Positions 22,701 to 33,748 of a stretch of 64,000 bases of DNA are shown one piece after another. Under the pieces are notes generated by a model. The model did not search any database, was not told the DNA's origin, and saw only the letters and a program-made list of their open reading frames with translations. The stretch comes from Eunapius fragilis (taxonomy: Eukaryota > Porifera > Demospongiae > Spongillida > Spongillidae). Position numbers and translations under genes: made by a program. Position 1 is the stretch's first letter. Each line of letters begins with the position of its first letter. Location: the NCBI GenBank assembly GCA_963681505.1, contig OY811980.1, forward strand, positions 6,829,572 through 6,893,571, read 5' to 3'.

Positions 22701-24024
22701 CTCCCACACATCAATGCGCACAGACGTCATTTGCACATATGCGCACACGTACACATACACATGTACACATACACACGTACACATACACATGTGCACATGC
22801 ACATGTACACATACACACGTACACATGCACATGTGCACATGCACATGTACACGTGCACACGTACACATACACATATACACACACATGTACACGTGCACAC
22901 ATACACATACACATATACACATGTACACGTGCACACATACACATACACATATACACACACATGTACACGTACACATACGTATGACACATTTACATAACAC
23001 ACACCTCGCATGTATAACCAGGCCATCTTTAACATGGAGCCTAAGCCTGACCATGCACCAATAGTACGTCACTTTGCCCTGTCCTCCATCGAGCAAGGCC
23101 ACAAGATGGCTGTGGTAGACCTCCTCTGGGTCCCAGACCACATAGAGGTAGTGCCCAGGCCATCAACCATGGTCTCCCTCCATTCCTTCTTACCGTATTT
23201 TACTTGAACAGATCTGTTCGAAGACTGCAAGTGTCCTGGACAATGCAAGAGCCAGGTGCAACCAGCTGATCACGGGCAGCATTGATGGGTATGTACCATA
23301 GTCTGGGTGTGCAGCATTGATGGGTATGTACGTGAGGTGCTGTAGTCTGGGTGTGCAGCATTGATGGGTATGTACGTGAGGTGCCATAGTCTGGGTGTGC
23401 AGCATTGATGGGTATGTACGTGAGGTGCCGTAGTCTGGGTGTGCAGCATTGATGGGTATGTACGTGAGGTGCCGTAGTCTGGGTGTGCAGCATTGATGGC
23501 TATGTACGTGAGGTGCCATAGTCTGGGTGTGCAGCATTGATGGGTATGTACGTGAGGTGCCGTAGTCTGGGTGTGCAGCATTGATGGGTATGTACGTGAG
23601 GTGCCATAGTCTGGGTGTGCAGCATTGATGGGTATGTACGTGAGGTGCCATAGTCTGGGTGTGCAGCATTGATGGGTATGTACGTGAGGTGCCGTAGTCT
23701 GGGTGTGCAGCATTGATGGGTATGTACGTGAGGTGCCGTAGTCTGGGTGTGCAGCATTGATGGGTATGTACGTGAGGTGCCATAGTCTGGGTGTGCAGCA
23801 TTGATGGGTATGTACGTGAGGTGCCGTAGTCTGGGTGTCGCAACTTTGCCTGGCTATGGATTTACGTTGATGCATGCATGACATGGTGGCAGAGTTTAAC
23901 CTCAAGTGGAGGGCTGGGTATTTCCTAACTGATGATGATGTGGACTGAAAGGGGTACCATTTTTGTTGTGATCTCGTGTGGATGCTGTGGCATACTGCAC
24001 CATTGCCAGGAAGTCAACGTGTGT

Positions 24025-24106
<82 letters not shown>

Positions 24107-24337
24107 AGCACCATCATGTTCTGGGACATAAGGCAGCCTTCCCAGCGACGTCCCACTAATGCCAGCAAGGCTATTATTGACACAGGCAACCCTTATGGCT
24201 ACTTGGACCTTCAGTGGAAACCATTTCTGAAGGTCCGTACAGTACACATACACACACCTATGCACATGTACACACACTTATGCATGCTTGCAAAATGCAT
24301 TTATACATATGTACTGCACACACATAACGTACATACA

Positions 24338-24381
<44 letters not shown>

Positions 24382-27300
24382 ACAACACACATGTATGTGC
24401 TGGTGATGTCCCATAACTACTAGGTTCAGCTCCCTCGTCCTGATAACCCTGGTCCCTTCTCTGTCACCCGACTCAGCATCAGAGAGAAGCAGCAAGTTCG
24501 AGGTAATGGGAAGTGGTGACCTTGGGGATAGTGGGAAGTGGTGACCTTGGGGATAGTGGGAAGTGGTGACCTTGGGGATAGTGGGAAGTGGTGACCTTGA
24601 GGATAGTGGGAAGTGGTGACCTTGGGGATAGTGGGAAGTGGAGGTGACCTGGGGATAGTAGGAAGTGGAGGTGACCTGGGGATAGTGGGAAGTGGAGGTG
24701 ACCTGGGGATAGTGGGAAGTGGAGATGACCTTGGGGATAGTGGGAAGTGGAGGTGACCTGGGGATAGTAGGAAGTGGAGGTGACCTGGGGATAGTGGGAA
24801 GTGGAGGTGACCTTGGGGATAGTGGGAAGGTGATGCATCTTGTCATGATCTGATGTCAACATGGCCATCGCTGTGCTGGCTTATGCTAACAGTTAGGACC
24901 CAGGAGGCAGCCATCACAGAGGACCTTGAAGGAAAGCCAATTGAAGGTGCATCAACCAAGTACTATGTTGGGACTGAGGTATATTCCTTGTCTGATGAGA
25001 GGGGGAGGAAGGGGATGAGAGGGGGTGGGAAGGGGTGGGAAGGGTGAGGGAGGGGGTGAGAGGGGGGTGAGGGGGCAGAGAGGGAGCGGAGGGGGTGAGA
25101 GGGGGCAGGAAGAGGGTGAGAGAGGGTGGGAGAGTGCATAATTCAGAAGAGAGTATCATGAACTAGCGATTCTTTATTTCAGGATGGTGAGATTGTCTGT
25201 GGGGACTGGGTACCAGTAAAGGATTCAGAGAGTGGAAAGCTAGTGTGTAAGTGTGACTGGGGACTAGATCTGGTCACTTGTACACTCACACGCTCACACA
25301 GCATCAAAGCCGGAGTTCTATTCCAGGGCCCACTGTGGCTGTGTGTGCTGTGTTGAAAGGTCACCTTTCTTCAGGGACATCATCCTTTCTGTTGGAGGGT
25401 GGAACTTTGCTATATGGAAAGAGGGTGCCAATGTGTGTACACCTGCACTCCCCCTCCACACCTACACTCCCCTCCACACCTACACTCCCCCTCCACACCT
25501 ACACTCCCCTCCACACTTACACCCCCTCCACACCTACACTCCCCTCCACACCTACACTCCCCTCCACACCTACACTCCCCTCCACACCTACACTCCCCTC
25601 CACACCTACACTCCCTCCACACCTACACTCCTCCTCCACACCTACACCCCCTCCACACCTACACCCCCTCCACACCTACACTCCCCTCCACACCTACACC
25701 CCCTCCACACCTACACTCCCCTCCACACCTACACTCCCCTCCACACCTACACTCCCCTCCACACCTACACTCCTCCTCCACACCTACACCCCCTCCACAC
25801 CTACACTTCCCTCCACACCTACACTCCCCTCCACACCTACACTCCCCTCCACACCTACACTCCCCCTCCACACCTACACTCCCCTCCACACCTACACTCC
25901 CCTCCACACCTACACTCCCCTCCACACCTACACTCCTCCTCCACACCTACACCCCCTCCACACCTACACTTCCCTCCACACCTACACTCCCCTCCACACC
26001 TACACTCCCCTCCACACCTACACTCCCCCTCCACACCTACACTCCCCCTCCACACCTACACTCCACCTCCATACCTACACTCCCCCCACACCTACACCCC
26101 TCCACACCTACACTCCCCCTCAACACCTACACTCCCCTACCTCATCCCAATAGATGTGTTTTAATTCCTCCCTGACTAGAGCAATGCTCTCATGAAGTCC
26201 TACAACTTTCCCATTGTCCTGACTGCAGGGACGTGGTCAAAAACAAGGCCAGGTGACCCCCCTTATGAATAGCCGAGCAATCAGCAATGTTTTTATATGA
26301 ACCACACACACAACCCATACATTTGACATGCACACAACCATTACATAACTGACACAACAGGTGTGTTCTTTATTGCAAAGGAGAATGGAACCCTTGACGT
26401 ATGGGACCTCCTTGACAAGTAAGGGGACTAGTTTAGTGCGTATCGTCTAAACTGACATGGACATTGGCGCAGATCCCATGAGCCTTTCCTGACCCAAAAT
26501 ATCTGCTCTGTTTCAATAACATCAATTGCTCCTTACTCACTTTCTAGTAAGCCTTCCCTCCTGCTGCCCTATCCCCCATCTCCTCCTCCTCCCCATCCAC
26601 CTTCTCCACCTTACAGGTCAGCAGGTGATGTTGGCTCTTGGAGACGCAGCTGGTACCTTGCACATATTCCAGCTGCCGTGGAGCCTTAGCAACCCCTCCA
26701 GCAAGGAGGTAAGCAAGGGGAAGGAAAGGGATACAGGGGAAGAGAGGGGAAGGAAAGGGATACAGGGGAAGAGAGGGGAAGGAAAGGGATACAGGGGAAG
26801 AGAGGGGAAGGAAAGGGATACAGGGGAAGAGAGGGGAAGGAAAAGGATACAGGGGAAGAGAGGGGAAGGAAAGGGATACAGGGGAAGAGAGGGGAAGGAA
26901 AGGGATACAGGGGAAGAGAGGGGAAGGAAAGGGATACAGGTGAAGAGATGGGAAGGAAAGGGATACAGGGGAAGAGAGGGGAAGGAAAGGGATACAGGGG
27001 AAGAGAGGGGAAGGAAAGGGATACAGGGGAAGAGAGGGGAAGGAAAGGGATACAGGGGAAGGAAAGGGATACAGGGGAAGAGAGGGGAAGGAAAGGGATA
27101 CAGGGGAAGAGAGGGGAAGGAAAGGGATACAGGGGAAGGAAAGGGATACAGGGGAAGAGAGGGGAAGGAAAGGGATACAGGGGAAGGAAAGGGATACAGG
27201 GGAAGAGAGGGGAAGGAAAGGGATACAGGGGAAGAGAGGGGAAGGAAAGGGATACAGGGGAAGAGAGGGGAAGGAAAGGGATACAGGGGAAGAGAGGGGA

Positions 27301-28440
27301 AGGAAAGGGATACAGGGGAAGAGAGGGGAAGGAAAGGGATACAGGGGAAGAGAGGGGAAGGAAAGGGATACAGGGGAAGGAAAGGGATACAGGGGAAGGA
27401 AAGGGATACAGGGAAATGTAAGAGAAACAAGAGGGGGGACCTTAGGGATCGCCCCCCAAGAGGGACCTAACATATGACTTTGATCATCAGATTCCTTTGC
27501 ACTACGTGAACTATGATTTCGATTAACTGATATTCTACGAAATTTGGCCTTTCTTTGCACTGGACTTAGTCTGTACATCATGAATGGCCCTATAATTGCA
27601 CATGTCAAGTTTGATGCTCGTTCCTGGAAACATTTTATTATCGCATGCATGAGGGCGAATATGAAGTATTGTCTACAAACTAGGTTATGTGTACTATCCC
27701 TGTACTGGGTGTAATACAGTGTGTCACAGGTCTGCATGTTAAATGTGTGGTGTGCGTGAGGTTAGGGTGTCGTGCGGAGGGTGTGTGGTGTTGGGAGGGT
27801 GCGAGGTTAGGGTGTCATGTTGGGAGGTGCAAGGTTAGGGTGTCGTGTTGGGAGGGTGCAAGGTCAGGTGTCGTGCAGAGGGTGTGTGGTGTTGGGAGGG
27901 TGCAAGGTTAGGGTGTCGTGCAGAGGGTGTGTGGTGTTGGGAGGGTGAAAGGTTAGGGTGTCGTTTTGGGAGGGTGCAAGGTTAGGGTGTCATGCAGAGG
28001 GTGTGTGGTATAACTACTGAACATACACCGTATGTCTGTTAAAGGTAGCACACTTGGAGGCTTTCTTTGATCGTGAAGTTAAGAAGCTGGAGTTTGTCAC
28101 AGAGAGAGCTGAAATGAGAGCCAGACTGAAGCGTGAGAAGGACAGCACCACTCAGAATGTAGTGAAGGAGGAGGTATGTTTGCACTGTGGTAAGGTGGGG
28201 CTTTGCCAAACCATTGTGGTCTCTCCAGTCCAAAGATGCAGTTGTCACCTCAGAGGCAAAGGCTAAGAAGGTGACCCTCCCCTCCCCCACCCCCCCCCAC
28301 CACCACCACCCTATAGTCCAAATGAGTGCTTTTAAAACGTGCTTTGGTACTGCCGTCATTTCTAGATGTATGAAGACTACGTTGCCATGGAGAGGGCACT
28401 GCTGATACAGCTTGGTGTAGTGGAGGCACCTAAGGACTGA
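18794..28440 (+). CDS. DNAI3: Axonemal dynein intermediate chain 3 (WDR63)
   Basis: Twenty-five exons join in phase to 840 codons (human about 890). First exon 18794-19012, last 28366-28440; others include 19086-19190, 19252-19407, 19554-19712, 20236-20352, 20483-20594, 21126-21250, 22425-22514, 23022-23147, 23212-23288, 24109-24232, 25302-25432, 26617-26708, 28045-28173. Family landmarks: NRAAVSDFSPIKQKL near the N-terminus, LQQNEIMN, and WD-repeat segments such as VGGCVNGQIVLWDI, TIMFWDIRQP, SVGGWNFAIWKEG and LGDAAGTLHIFQLPW. A basic, charged helical tail precedes the end. The protein is an inner-arm dynein (f/I1 type) intermediate chain in motile cilia, so this organism builds motile cilia. 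Most introns consist of minisatellites, several of which copy the splice junction itself. Confidence 0.96.
19713..19761 (+). repeat. (GT)n starting at a DNAI3 splice donor
   Basis: The donor of exon 4 (CAG|gtgtgt) is the first unit of a GT array of about 49 bp, so a GT dinucleotide follows the exon end repeatedly. Confidence 0.9.
19865..20228. repeat. Pyrimidine-rich minisatellite filling DNAI3 intron 5
   Basis: Variants of 'taccctcaccacc' and 'taccctcatcacc' occupy almost the whole intron up to the acceptor at 20235. Intron 8 (about 20860-21120) is a looser array of similar 'ctcaccaccctcac' type. Confidence 0.9.
21231..21995 (+). repeat. 26/27-bp minisatellite made of an exon end plus its splice donor
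   Basis: About 29 units of 'cagacccc(c)atacatcctcag|gtatag'. The first unit is the real 3' end of DNAI3 exon 9 (to 21250, codons ADPIHPQ) with its donor GTATAG; all later units repeat both. Reading through any donor gives CAG GTA TAG, an immediate in-frame stop. Confidence 0.97.
22739..22990. repeat. CA-rich complex repeat in DNAI3 intron 11
   Basis: Alternating purine-pyrimidine array of 'acacatgcacatgtacacat' type, with many CG and TG steps (Z-DNA-prone composition). Confidence 0.9.
23276..23838 (+). repeat. 44-bp minisatellite made of an exon end plus its splice donor
   Basis: About twelve intronic units each contain 'gcagcattgatgg|gtatgta', a copy of the last bases of DNAI3 exon 13 (codons GSIDG, exon end 23288) and its donor. 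Reading through the first donor leads to GAT GGG TAT GTA CCA TAG, an in-frame stop. Confidence 0.96.
24021..24104 (+). repeat. (GT)n directly before DNAI3 exon 14 acceptor
   Basis: About 84 bp of GT with one 'gtat' step end in 'gtgtgtccag', the acceptor at 24108. A GT array replaces the usual pyrimidine tract. Confidence 0.92.
24336..24385 (+). repeat. (CA)n in DNAI3 intron 14
   Basis: CA array of about 50 bp, with related 'cacacatgta' sequence on both sides, in the 190-bp intron. Confidence 0.9.
24497..24832 (+). repeat. 25/27-bp minisatellite beginning at the DNAI3 exon 15 donor
   Basis: Units 'ggatagtgggaagtggtgac' match the junction sequence at 24497-24520 (GAG|gtaatgggaagtgg), so the array appears to have grown from the exon-intron boundary, though later units carry GGATAG instead of GGTAAT and have lost the donor. 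Confidence 0.85.
25440..26145. repeat. 18-bp minisatellite in DNAI3 intron 18
   Basis: About 38 units of 'cctccacacctacactcc' with C-run length variants, starting less than ten bases after the exon 18 donor (25433). Thr-Pro-rich frames over it are artefacts. Confidence 0.95.
26709..27416. repeat. ~30-bp purine minisatellite in DNAI3 intron 22
   Basis: Units of 'ggaaagggatacaggggaag' with an optional 'agaggggaa' half, starting at the exon 22 donor (gtaagc at 26709). One strand is nearly pure purine over 700 bp. Confidence 0.95.
27750..28010. repeat. G-rich tandem repeat in DNAI3 intron 22
   Basis: Irregular units of 'gggtgtcgtgttgggagggtgc' type ending about 35 bp before exon 23 (28045). Confidence 0.85.
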
Positions 28441-28576
28441 TCACCCTGCTGCACACCCCTTGTCGCCATTCCAAAAGCCCTCTATCATACATACCCCCAC
28501 AGTCTGGTCACATACATTTCATTTACAGTGCTGGATGAAGGAAGGGGGTGGGGCACATACTATGACACATATGTTG

Positions 28577-29054
28577 TCACTTTTTGCGGATCAGGTCTCT
28601 GTATCCTGATTGGTCCCAGTTGTCCTCTTCTTCATCCAGCTTGTCCTCAACGTAGACCCTCGCCTGCACCTGCAGCTTCTTGCGTGCCCTAGCTGCCTTC
28701 TGTTCTTCTGTCAGCTTGGAGAGGTCCAGAGGGAGGGTCAGGACTCTATATGGATCCCTGTGCAGTTAGTGGCAAGTTTAACAGACAGGACACAAAGACC
28801 ATGAGTTGCCCCCTCGCCTGTGCCTCGTAGTATACGTCGAACCATCTTGGTTAATAACCAGCACTTTGTACATTCGAGGGAAGATCTTCTTGGTGTTGCC
28901 CATAGGAAGCGGCTTACCATCAGGGCCTATTCCGAGCCTGTCAAAAGACGTAATGGGCGCGTAGGCATGTGCACTGACAGGCGCAGGGGTCTGTTGTGCA
29001 ATTTTTAACTGACCTCTCTAGCCTTCTGGCTGTTCTCGAATTCCATCGGACCAT
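28577..29054 (-). CDS. MRPL55: Mitochondrial ribosomal protein L55
   Basis: Three exons on the minus strand, 29014-29054, 28818-28973 and 28577-28757, give 126 codons plus stop (human protein about 128). The short first exon encodes an Arg-rich, acid-free start (MVRWNSRTARRLER) suited to mitochondrial import. The family core is KVLVINQDGSTYTTRHRDPY followed by a Leu/Lys-rich helix (LPLDLSKLTEEQKAARARKK). It is a structural protein of the large mitoribosomal subunit. The second intron uses a GC donor (CACAG|gcgagg at 28817), supported by the phase and by the conserved join. The gene shares a 220-bp spacer with the divergent cystinosin gene. Exon 1 is the least certain part. Confidence 0.88.
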
Positions 29055-29274
29055 CACTGCCTGTCGAAGAGGGATGGCACTAATTGCAGGTAGCTAAAAA
29101 AAAAAAAAAAACGGCCCACTAACGCTTCCATTTGCTACGGAGATTGAAGTGGCGTGAGATGGAGTTGTGAACCTTATCCCAGTTGCTAAAAGCTGTCTGG
29201 TGTGGGCAACCAAAGCCATACGTTTGTTCAGTGGGTGTGACGCACTAATTGGAATAGGTTAAACTAAAAAAAAC
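29055..29274. promoter_or_regulatory. Likely bidirectional promoter between MRPL55 and CTNS copy A
   Basis: Only 220 bp separate the two divergent start codons. The spacer has an A14 run at 29098-29111 and is kept almost unchanged in the right duplication unit (33503-33748). Promoter function is inferred from the head-to-head layout. Confidence 0.5.
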
Positions 29275-29732
29275 ATGACGTTTAAGTGTTTGGCTCTTTG
29301 GTTGTTGACGTTGAGCGTGGCTGAAGTTAGAAGTTGCAGCTATGAAAGTCCTCAAGGCAGGCTTGTACTCCATTTGATTCGTTAGCTCAGTGCATGCATG
29401 GTCCTTTTATTATTCTCCGCAGCGGGACGGTACCTCCTGTGCTTACAGTCGGTGAGTACAATCGAGGTTGGCCAGAACACAAGCCTACTCTTCAATTTCC
29501 AGTAAGCTGCCCCATTTGCACCTCCTTGAGGGCATCGACCCATACATAACTATCCACTATACTGGGGATGGGATTCTCTGTTACATAGGTAGTATACTAG
29601 TAAGTATATCTATTTATAGACACTGTAACGATGTATTGAACGTATCGACTGGCTGAACTGCCTTAATACAGCACCCCCACTTCCCAGCCATTAGGCCTAC
29701 ACGACACATTAGATACAACCTCACACGCACAT

Positions 29733-29770
<38 letters not shown>

Positions 29771-32700
29771 CACACCAATGCACTGAACAGGGGGGGCCAG
29801 ATCAGATAACTTCCAATTAGAGGGGTGACATCATCACGGAAATAAATCTTCTGTGGGATTGAGTATATAGTATATGATATATGGTATATGATATATATGG
29901 TATATGATATATATGGTATATGGTATATGGTATATAAATAATCCTCACAGCAGGAAATATGCTTATCACAACACAACGTCAATCACTGCTCCTCTTCAGA
30001 CCAGCACCTTGCCTCATTCCCCATTGACCTGCTCTCTCCTTATAAGGGAACTGTCCTCTCTCTGGTTAAAGAAAGTCCTATCCTCCCCCCCCCCCCCCCC
30101 CCACACACACACTTAGGCAAGAAGTCAAGGTGCATGTAATGCCCCACCTACTTAACTCACCCACCCCCATGACATGTTGTACCACCAATCACAATAGGAG
30201 GAGTAATGTCTGTCTAATTATGTGTGCAAATGACAGAAATGTGCATGTATGCTTATGCACACATGTACATGTAACACGTAAGCATGCACACGTACACGTA
30301 ACATATGAGCATGCACACGTACATGTAACATGTGAGCATGCACACGTACATGTAACATGTGAGCATGCACATGTACATGTAACATATGAGCATGCACACG
30401 TACATGTAACATATGAGCATGCACACGTACATGTAACATATGAGCATGCACATGTACATGTAACACGTGAGCATGCACACGTACATGTAACATATGAGCA
30501 TGCACGCATACACGTAACATGTGAGCATGCACACGTACACGTAACATGTGAGCATGCATACGTACATGTATGCTATACACACACATGTATGTATGCTAAT
30601 ACATGTATACAATACTGGAACCAGACAAGAGGTCATTTTATTCTCCCTGTTTTAGACCAGTGTTTCGTAATGACACGCTCATCCTGGCAGTCACCACTGA
30701 CAGCAGTATAATACAAGTCCCTTCGGAGGTACATGCACCTTCTGCATGGTATCATATGCTGTGTACTGTTGTAATATTATAAGTACTGTTATATGTGTTT
30801 GCCCCTATATTCTAAGTACTGTTGTATGTGTTTGCCCCTATATTATAAGTACTCTTGTATGTGTTTGCCCCTATATTCTAAGTACTGTTGTATGTGTTTG
30901 CCCCTATATTATAAGTACTGTTGTATGTGTTTGCCTCTATATTCTAAGTACTGTTGTATGTGTTTGCCATAATATATTATAAGTACTCTTGTATGTGTTT
31001 CTCCTCACACATGATGTGTAGCAGTCTCATACGGCACTCTCCTTGTGCACCTTTTTAGATTGAAATTGTTAATGGTACTGAAAATGGAAGTGTAGGTATC
31101 CACACTGTGGCCGCTGGTAAGACAAATATACGGTTCAACTACACTTCATTTATGGAAGAAGACCAAGATCTGATAGTCAGGTCAGTCCACCAAGCTACAG
31201 GGATTACTTGTCTTGTGAAAGAAGGACCTACTTGCTTACGTACCCCACCGACATCTCCCCCCCGGTACCCCATGTATATGACCACACCTTCTCCTTATAA
31301 GGCTGGATCTTGTGATTGGTGAAGTTGAAGTGGTCCACTCCAAGGTCATTGTCATCATTACTGCTGTCATTGGATGGCTCTATTTTTTTGCCTGGTCCAT
31401 CTCGTTCTACCCTCAGGTAGTGTTGCTCCACTAACACACGCACATGCTCTCACTTTACATCTGTCCATTGTCTTTCTCAATATGTAGATTATTCTCAACT
31501 GCTATCGTCGTAGTGTGGTGGGCCTTAGCTTTGACTTCATAGCTCTCAACATCACTGGCTTCACCGCATATTCTGTCTTCAACTGTGCCCTCTTCTGGTC
31601 CCCAGCCATTCAGGTATGTATATGTGTGTACATGTTGTACCATGTGTGTGTGTACATGTGTGTGTATATGGGACAGTGTCTAGCAAAATCACCCTTCTGG
31701 GTAGTTTTTCAAGTTTTCAAATTTTTTGATTTTCCATGAACTCCAAAGCGCTTCTATCAAATGGTCCTTACGCATCCTATACCATCATAAAATTATTAGG
31801 CACTGAATTTATAATTAGCCATTCATTTTGAGCAAGCGTTACTTTTCTTTTGCTTGTCCTGGAAAATTTGGAATTGAAGTATCACAAGGGTGATTTTGCT
31901 GGACACTGTCCCATATATGTATACCTGTGTCTGTATGTATATGTATACATGTGTACGTATGTGTGTGTGGTGTAGTATGTTGATGATTGTGCCCGTGCTT
32001 CCTTTCGTGCAGGGTCAATACCTCAATAAGCACCCTGGTGGGGTGATCCCTGTTCAGGCCAATGATGTGGCCTTCTCTCTTCATGCAGCTGCTGCCACAC
32101 TTGTGGTGATTGGGCAGTGTCTGGTGCTCAAGGTACATGCTACACTTGGTGCTCGGTGTACACCCACATGCTACACTTGGTGCTCTGGGTACACCTACAC
32201 ATCACACTTGGTGCTGTTACACTTCGTTCATCTTTTGCACCCTGTGATGCCTATGTGTAAGCATGGGATCGTGCATAGGACAGGCATATTTTCAGATATT
32301 TGCAACTGCTTGGTTGTGAAATCTTTTGTGCAATCAGGATCCAGATCTTTGGTGATCACGTGTGACACTTTTTATGTAGCATCTCTTTGTTATTTTCCCT
32401 CATCACAGCGTGAGAAGCAAAGGGTGTCCATAGTTGCCATAATCATCCTTGTGGTCCTATGGCTCTTTGTCTTCGTATCTCTGTTCGTGGCTGTTGGTAA
32501 GAAGCTCCAATGGCTGGAGTTCCTCTATTTCTTCTCCTACGTGAAGTTGGCAGTGACCCTCATCAAGTATATTCCACAGGTGAGGGTGTTACAGCATCAT
32601 GTCCTATTTTGGTATGAGGGGGGATATGGTGGATGAGGCTACTATTTTGTGGGTGTAACCTCTCTCCTCCCACTCCCTCAGGCATACCTTAACTTCAGGC

Positions 32701-33229
32701 GCAAGAGCACAGAAGGCTGGAGCATTGGGAGCATCCTGCTGGACTTCACGGGAGGAGCCCTCAGCATACTTCAGATGTTCCTCCTGTCCTACAACTATGG
32801 TATGTGTGGCCTGTGTGCTACCATTGTGGGTGAGGGAGGGAGAGGGAGGGGAAGGGGGAGGGGGAGAGATTGAGAGAGGGGGAGTGATTGAGAGAAAGAT
32901 ATACAGAGAGAGATAGAGATATACAGATAGAGATAGAGAGAGATAGATAGAGATATGTACCCATATCCTGGTCATGCATGATTTGTTTGTATATATGCCA
33001 CATTCTCTTAGATGACTGGAGGTCGACCTTTGGTGACCCCACTAAGTTTGGACTAGGGCTATTCTCCATCCTCTTCGACATACTCTTTATCTTCCAGCAC
33101 TATGTCTGTTACCGTAAGTCTGACAAGAGCACCAAAGAGGAGGAGGAGAAGCAACTGTTGTCTGACTCTTTAGACCAACATACAAGCAGGACAATGAAAG
33201 TGTTGCAGTTTTTGGGTCTTGTCAATTAA
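29275..33229 (+). CDS. CTNS: Cystinosin, copy A
   Basis: Exons 30656-30728, 31059-31180, 31302-31416, 31488-31613, 32013-32132, 32409-32579, 32682-32799 and 33012-33229 join in phase. Upstream, a signal-peptide exon starts at 29275 ([18 protein letters not shown]) and a luminal exon ends at 29501 ([12 protein letters not shown]); the exact end of exon 1 is unsettled. Total about 400 residues (human 367). It is the lysosomal cystine/H+ exporter: a glycosylated luminal domain, seven membrane segments and two PQ-loop motifs (WSISFYPQ and KYIPQAYLNF). The STEGWSIG and [10 protein letters not shown] segments are typical. The C-terminal tail lacks the GYDQL sorting signal of the human protein but has EEKQLL, an acidic dileucine motif. 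It differs from copy B at only a few residues. Confidence 0.93.
30235..30590. repeat. 26/27-bp CA/TG-rich minisatellite, CTNS copy A intron
   Basis: About eleven units of 'catgcacacgtacatgtaac' plus 'atgtgag'. The same array, slightly shorter, is in copy B at 34345-34640. Confidence 0.92.
30767..31005. repeat. 33-bp minisatellite, CTNS copy A intron
   Basis: About seven units of 'gtatgtgtttgcccctatat' plus '(t)ctaagtactgtt'. Copy B has about two more units at 34835-35130, so the array has changed length since the duplication. Confidence 0.93.
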
Positions 33230-33461
33230 GTAGTTTTGTATTAAGTGTTTTTACTTATGAGTGCGCAGTATTCTTATCAGGGGGTGGGGACATTACAACT
33301 GTGCAATGTCTAGTATTGTCATTCCCGGAAGTACGGCACCAGAAGTGAATCAATTTATAGATCTATCTAGCGAGCATGCTGATCACCCTGCTGCACACCC
33401 CTTGTCGCCATTCCAAAAGCCCTCTATCATACATACCCCCACAGTCTGGTCACATACTTAC

Positions 33462-33502
33462 CTCTCTAGCCTTCTGGCTGTTCTCGAATTCCATCGGACC
33501 AT
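33462..33502 (-). pseudogene. Orphan MRPL55 exon 1
   Basis: A perfect match to exon 1 of MRPL55 (14 codons with ATG) sits in front of the second cystinosin gene, but exons 2 and 3 are deleted. The deletion join changes the donor from GTCAGT to GTAAGT. Without the remaining exons it cannot encode the ribosomal protein; it may persist as part of the copied promoter. Confidence 0.85.
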
Positions 33503-33748
33503 CACTGCCTGTCGAAGAGGGATGGCACTAATTGCAGGTAGCTAAAAAAAAAAAAAAACGGCCCACTAACGCTTCCATTTGCTACGGAGATTGAAGTGGC
33601 GGGAGATGGAGTTGTAAACCTTATCCCAGTTGCTAAAAGCTGTCTGGTGTGGGCAACCAAAGCCATACGTTTGTTCAGTGGGTGTGACGCACTAATTGGA
33701 ATAGGTTAAACTAAAGTTTACATTGCAAAAAAACAAACAAAAAAAAAC

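Larger units (their letters stand above)
28438..33379 (+). repeat. Tandem duplication, left unit (MRPL55 + CTNS)
   Basis: This 4.9-kb unit starts at the DNAI3 stop codon and is repeated directly at 33380-37551. It contains all of MRPL55 and cystinosin copy A. It differs from the right unit mainly by two blocks found only here: MRPL55 exons 2-3 (about 28515-29008) and a ~390-bp stretch at about 29595-29985 with (CA)n and 'atatatggtatatg' repeats. Confidence 0.93.

Noticed and set aside
23190-23905. 217-codon minus-strand frame with 'AHPDYGTSRTYPSMLHTQ' repeats
   Set aside because: Antisense translation of the 44-bp junction repeat.
25278-27737. Long Thr-Pro and Lys-Gly-rich open frames
   Set aside because: Artefacts of the intron minisatellites; true DNAI3 exons inside are short and phase-consistent.
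29423-29451. Short 29-bp form of cystinosin exon 2 (ending at gtgagt 29452)
   Set aside because: It fits the next exon in phase, but the longer form to 29501 gives a glycosylated luminal sequence kept in both copies and a better donor in copy A; the longer form is preferred.
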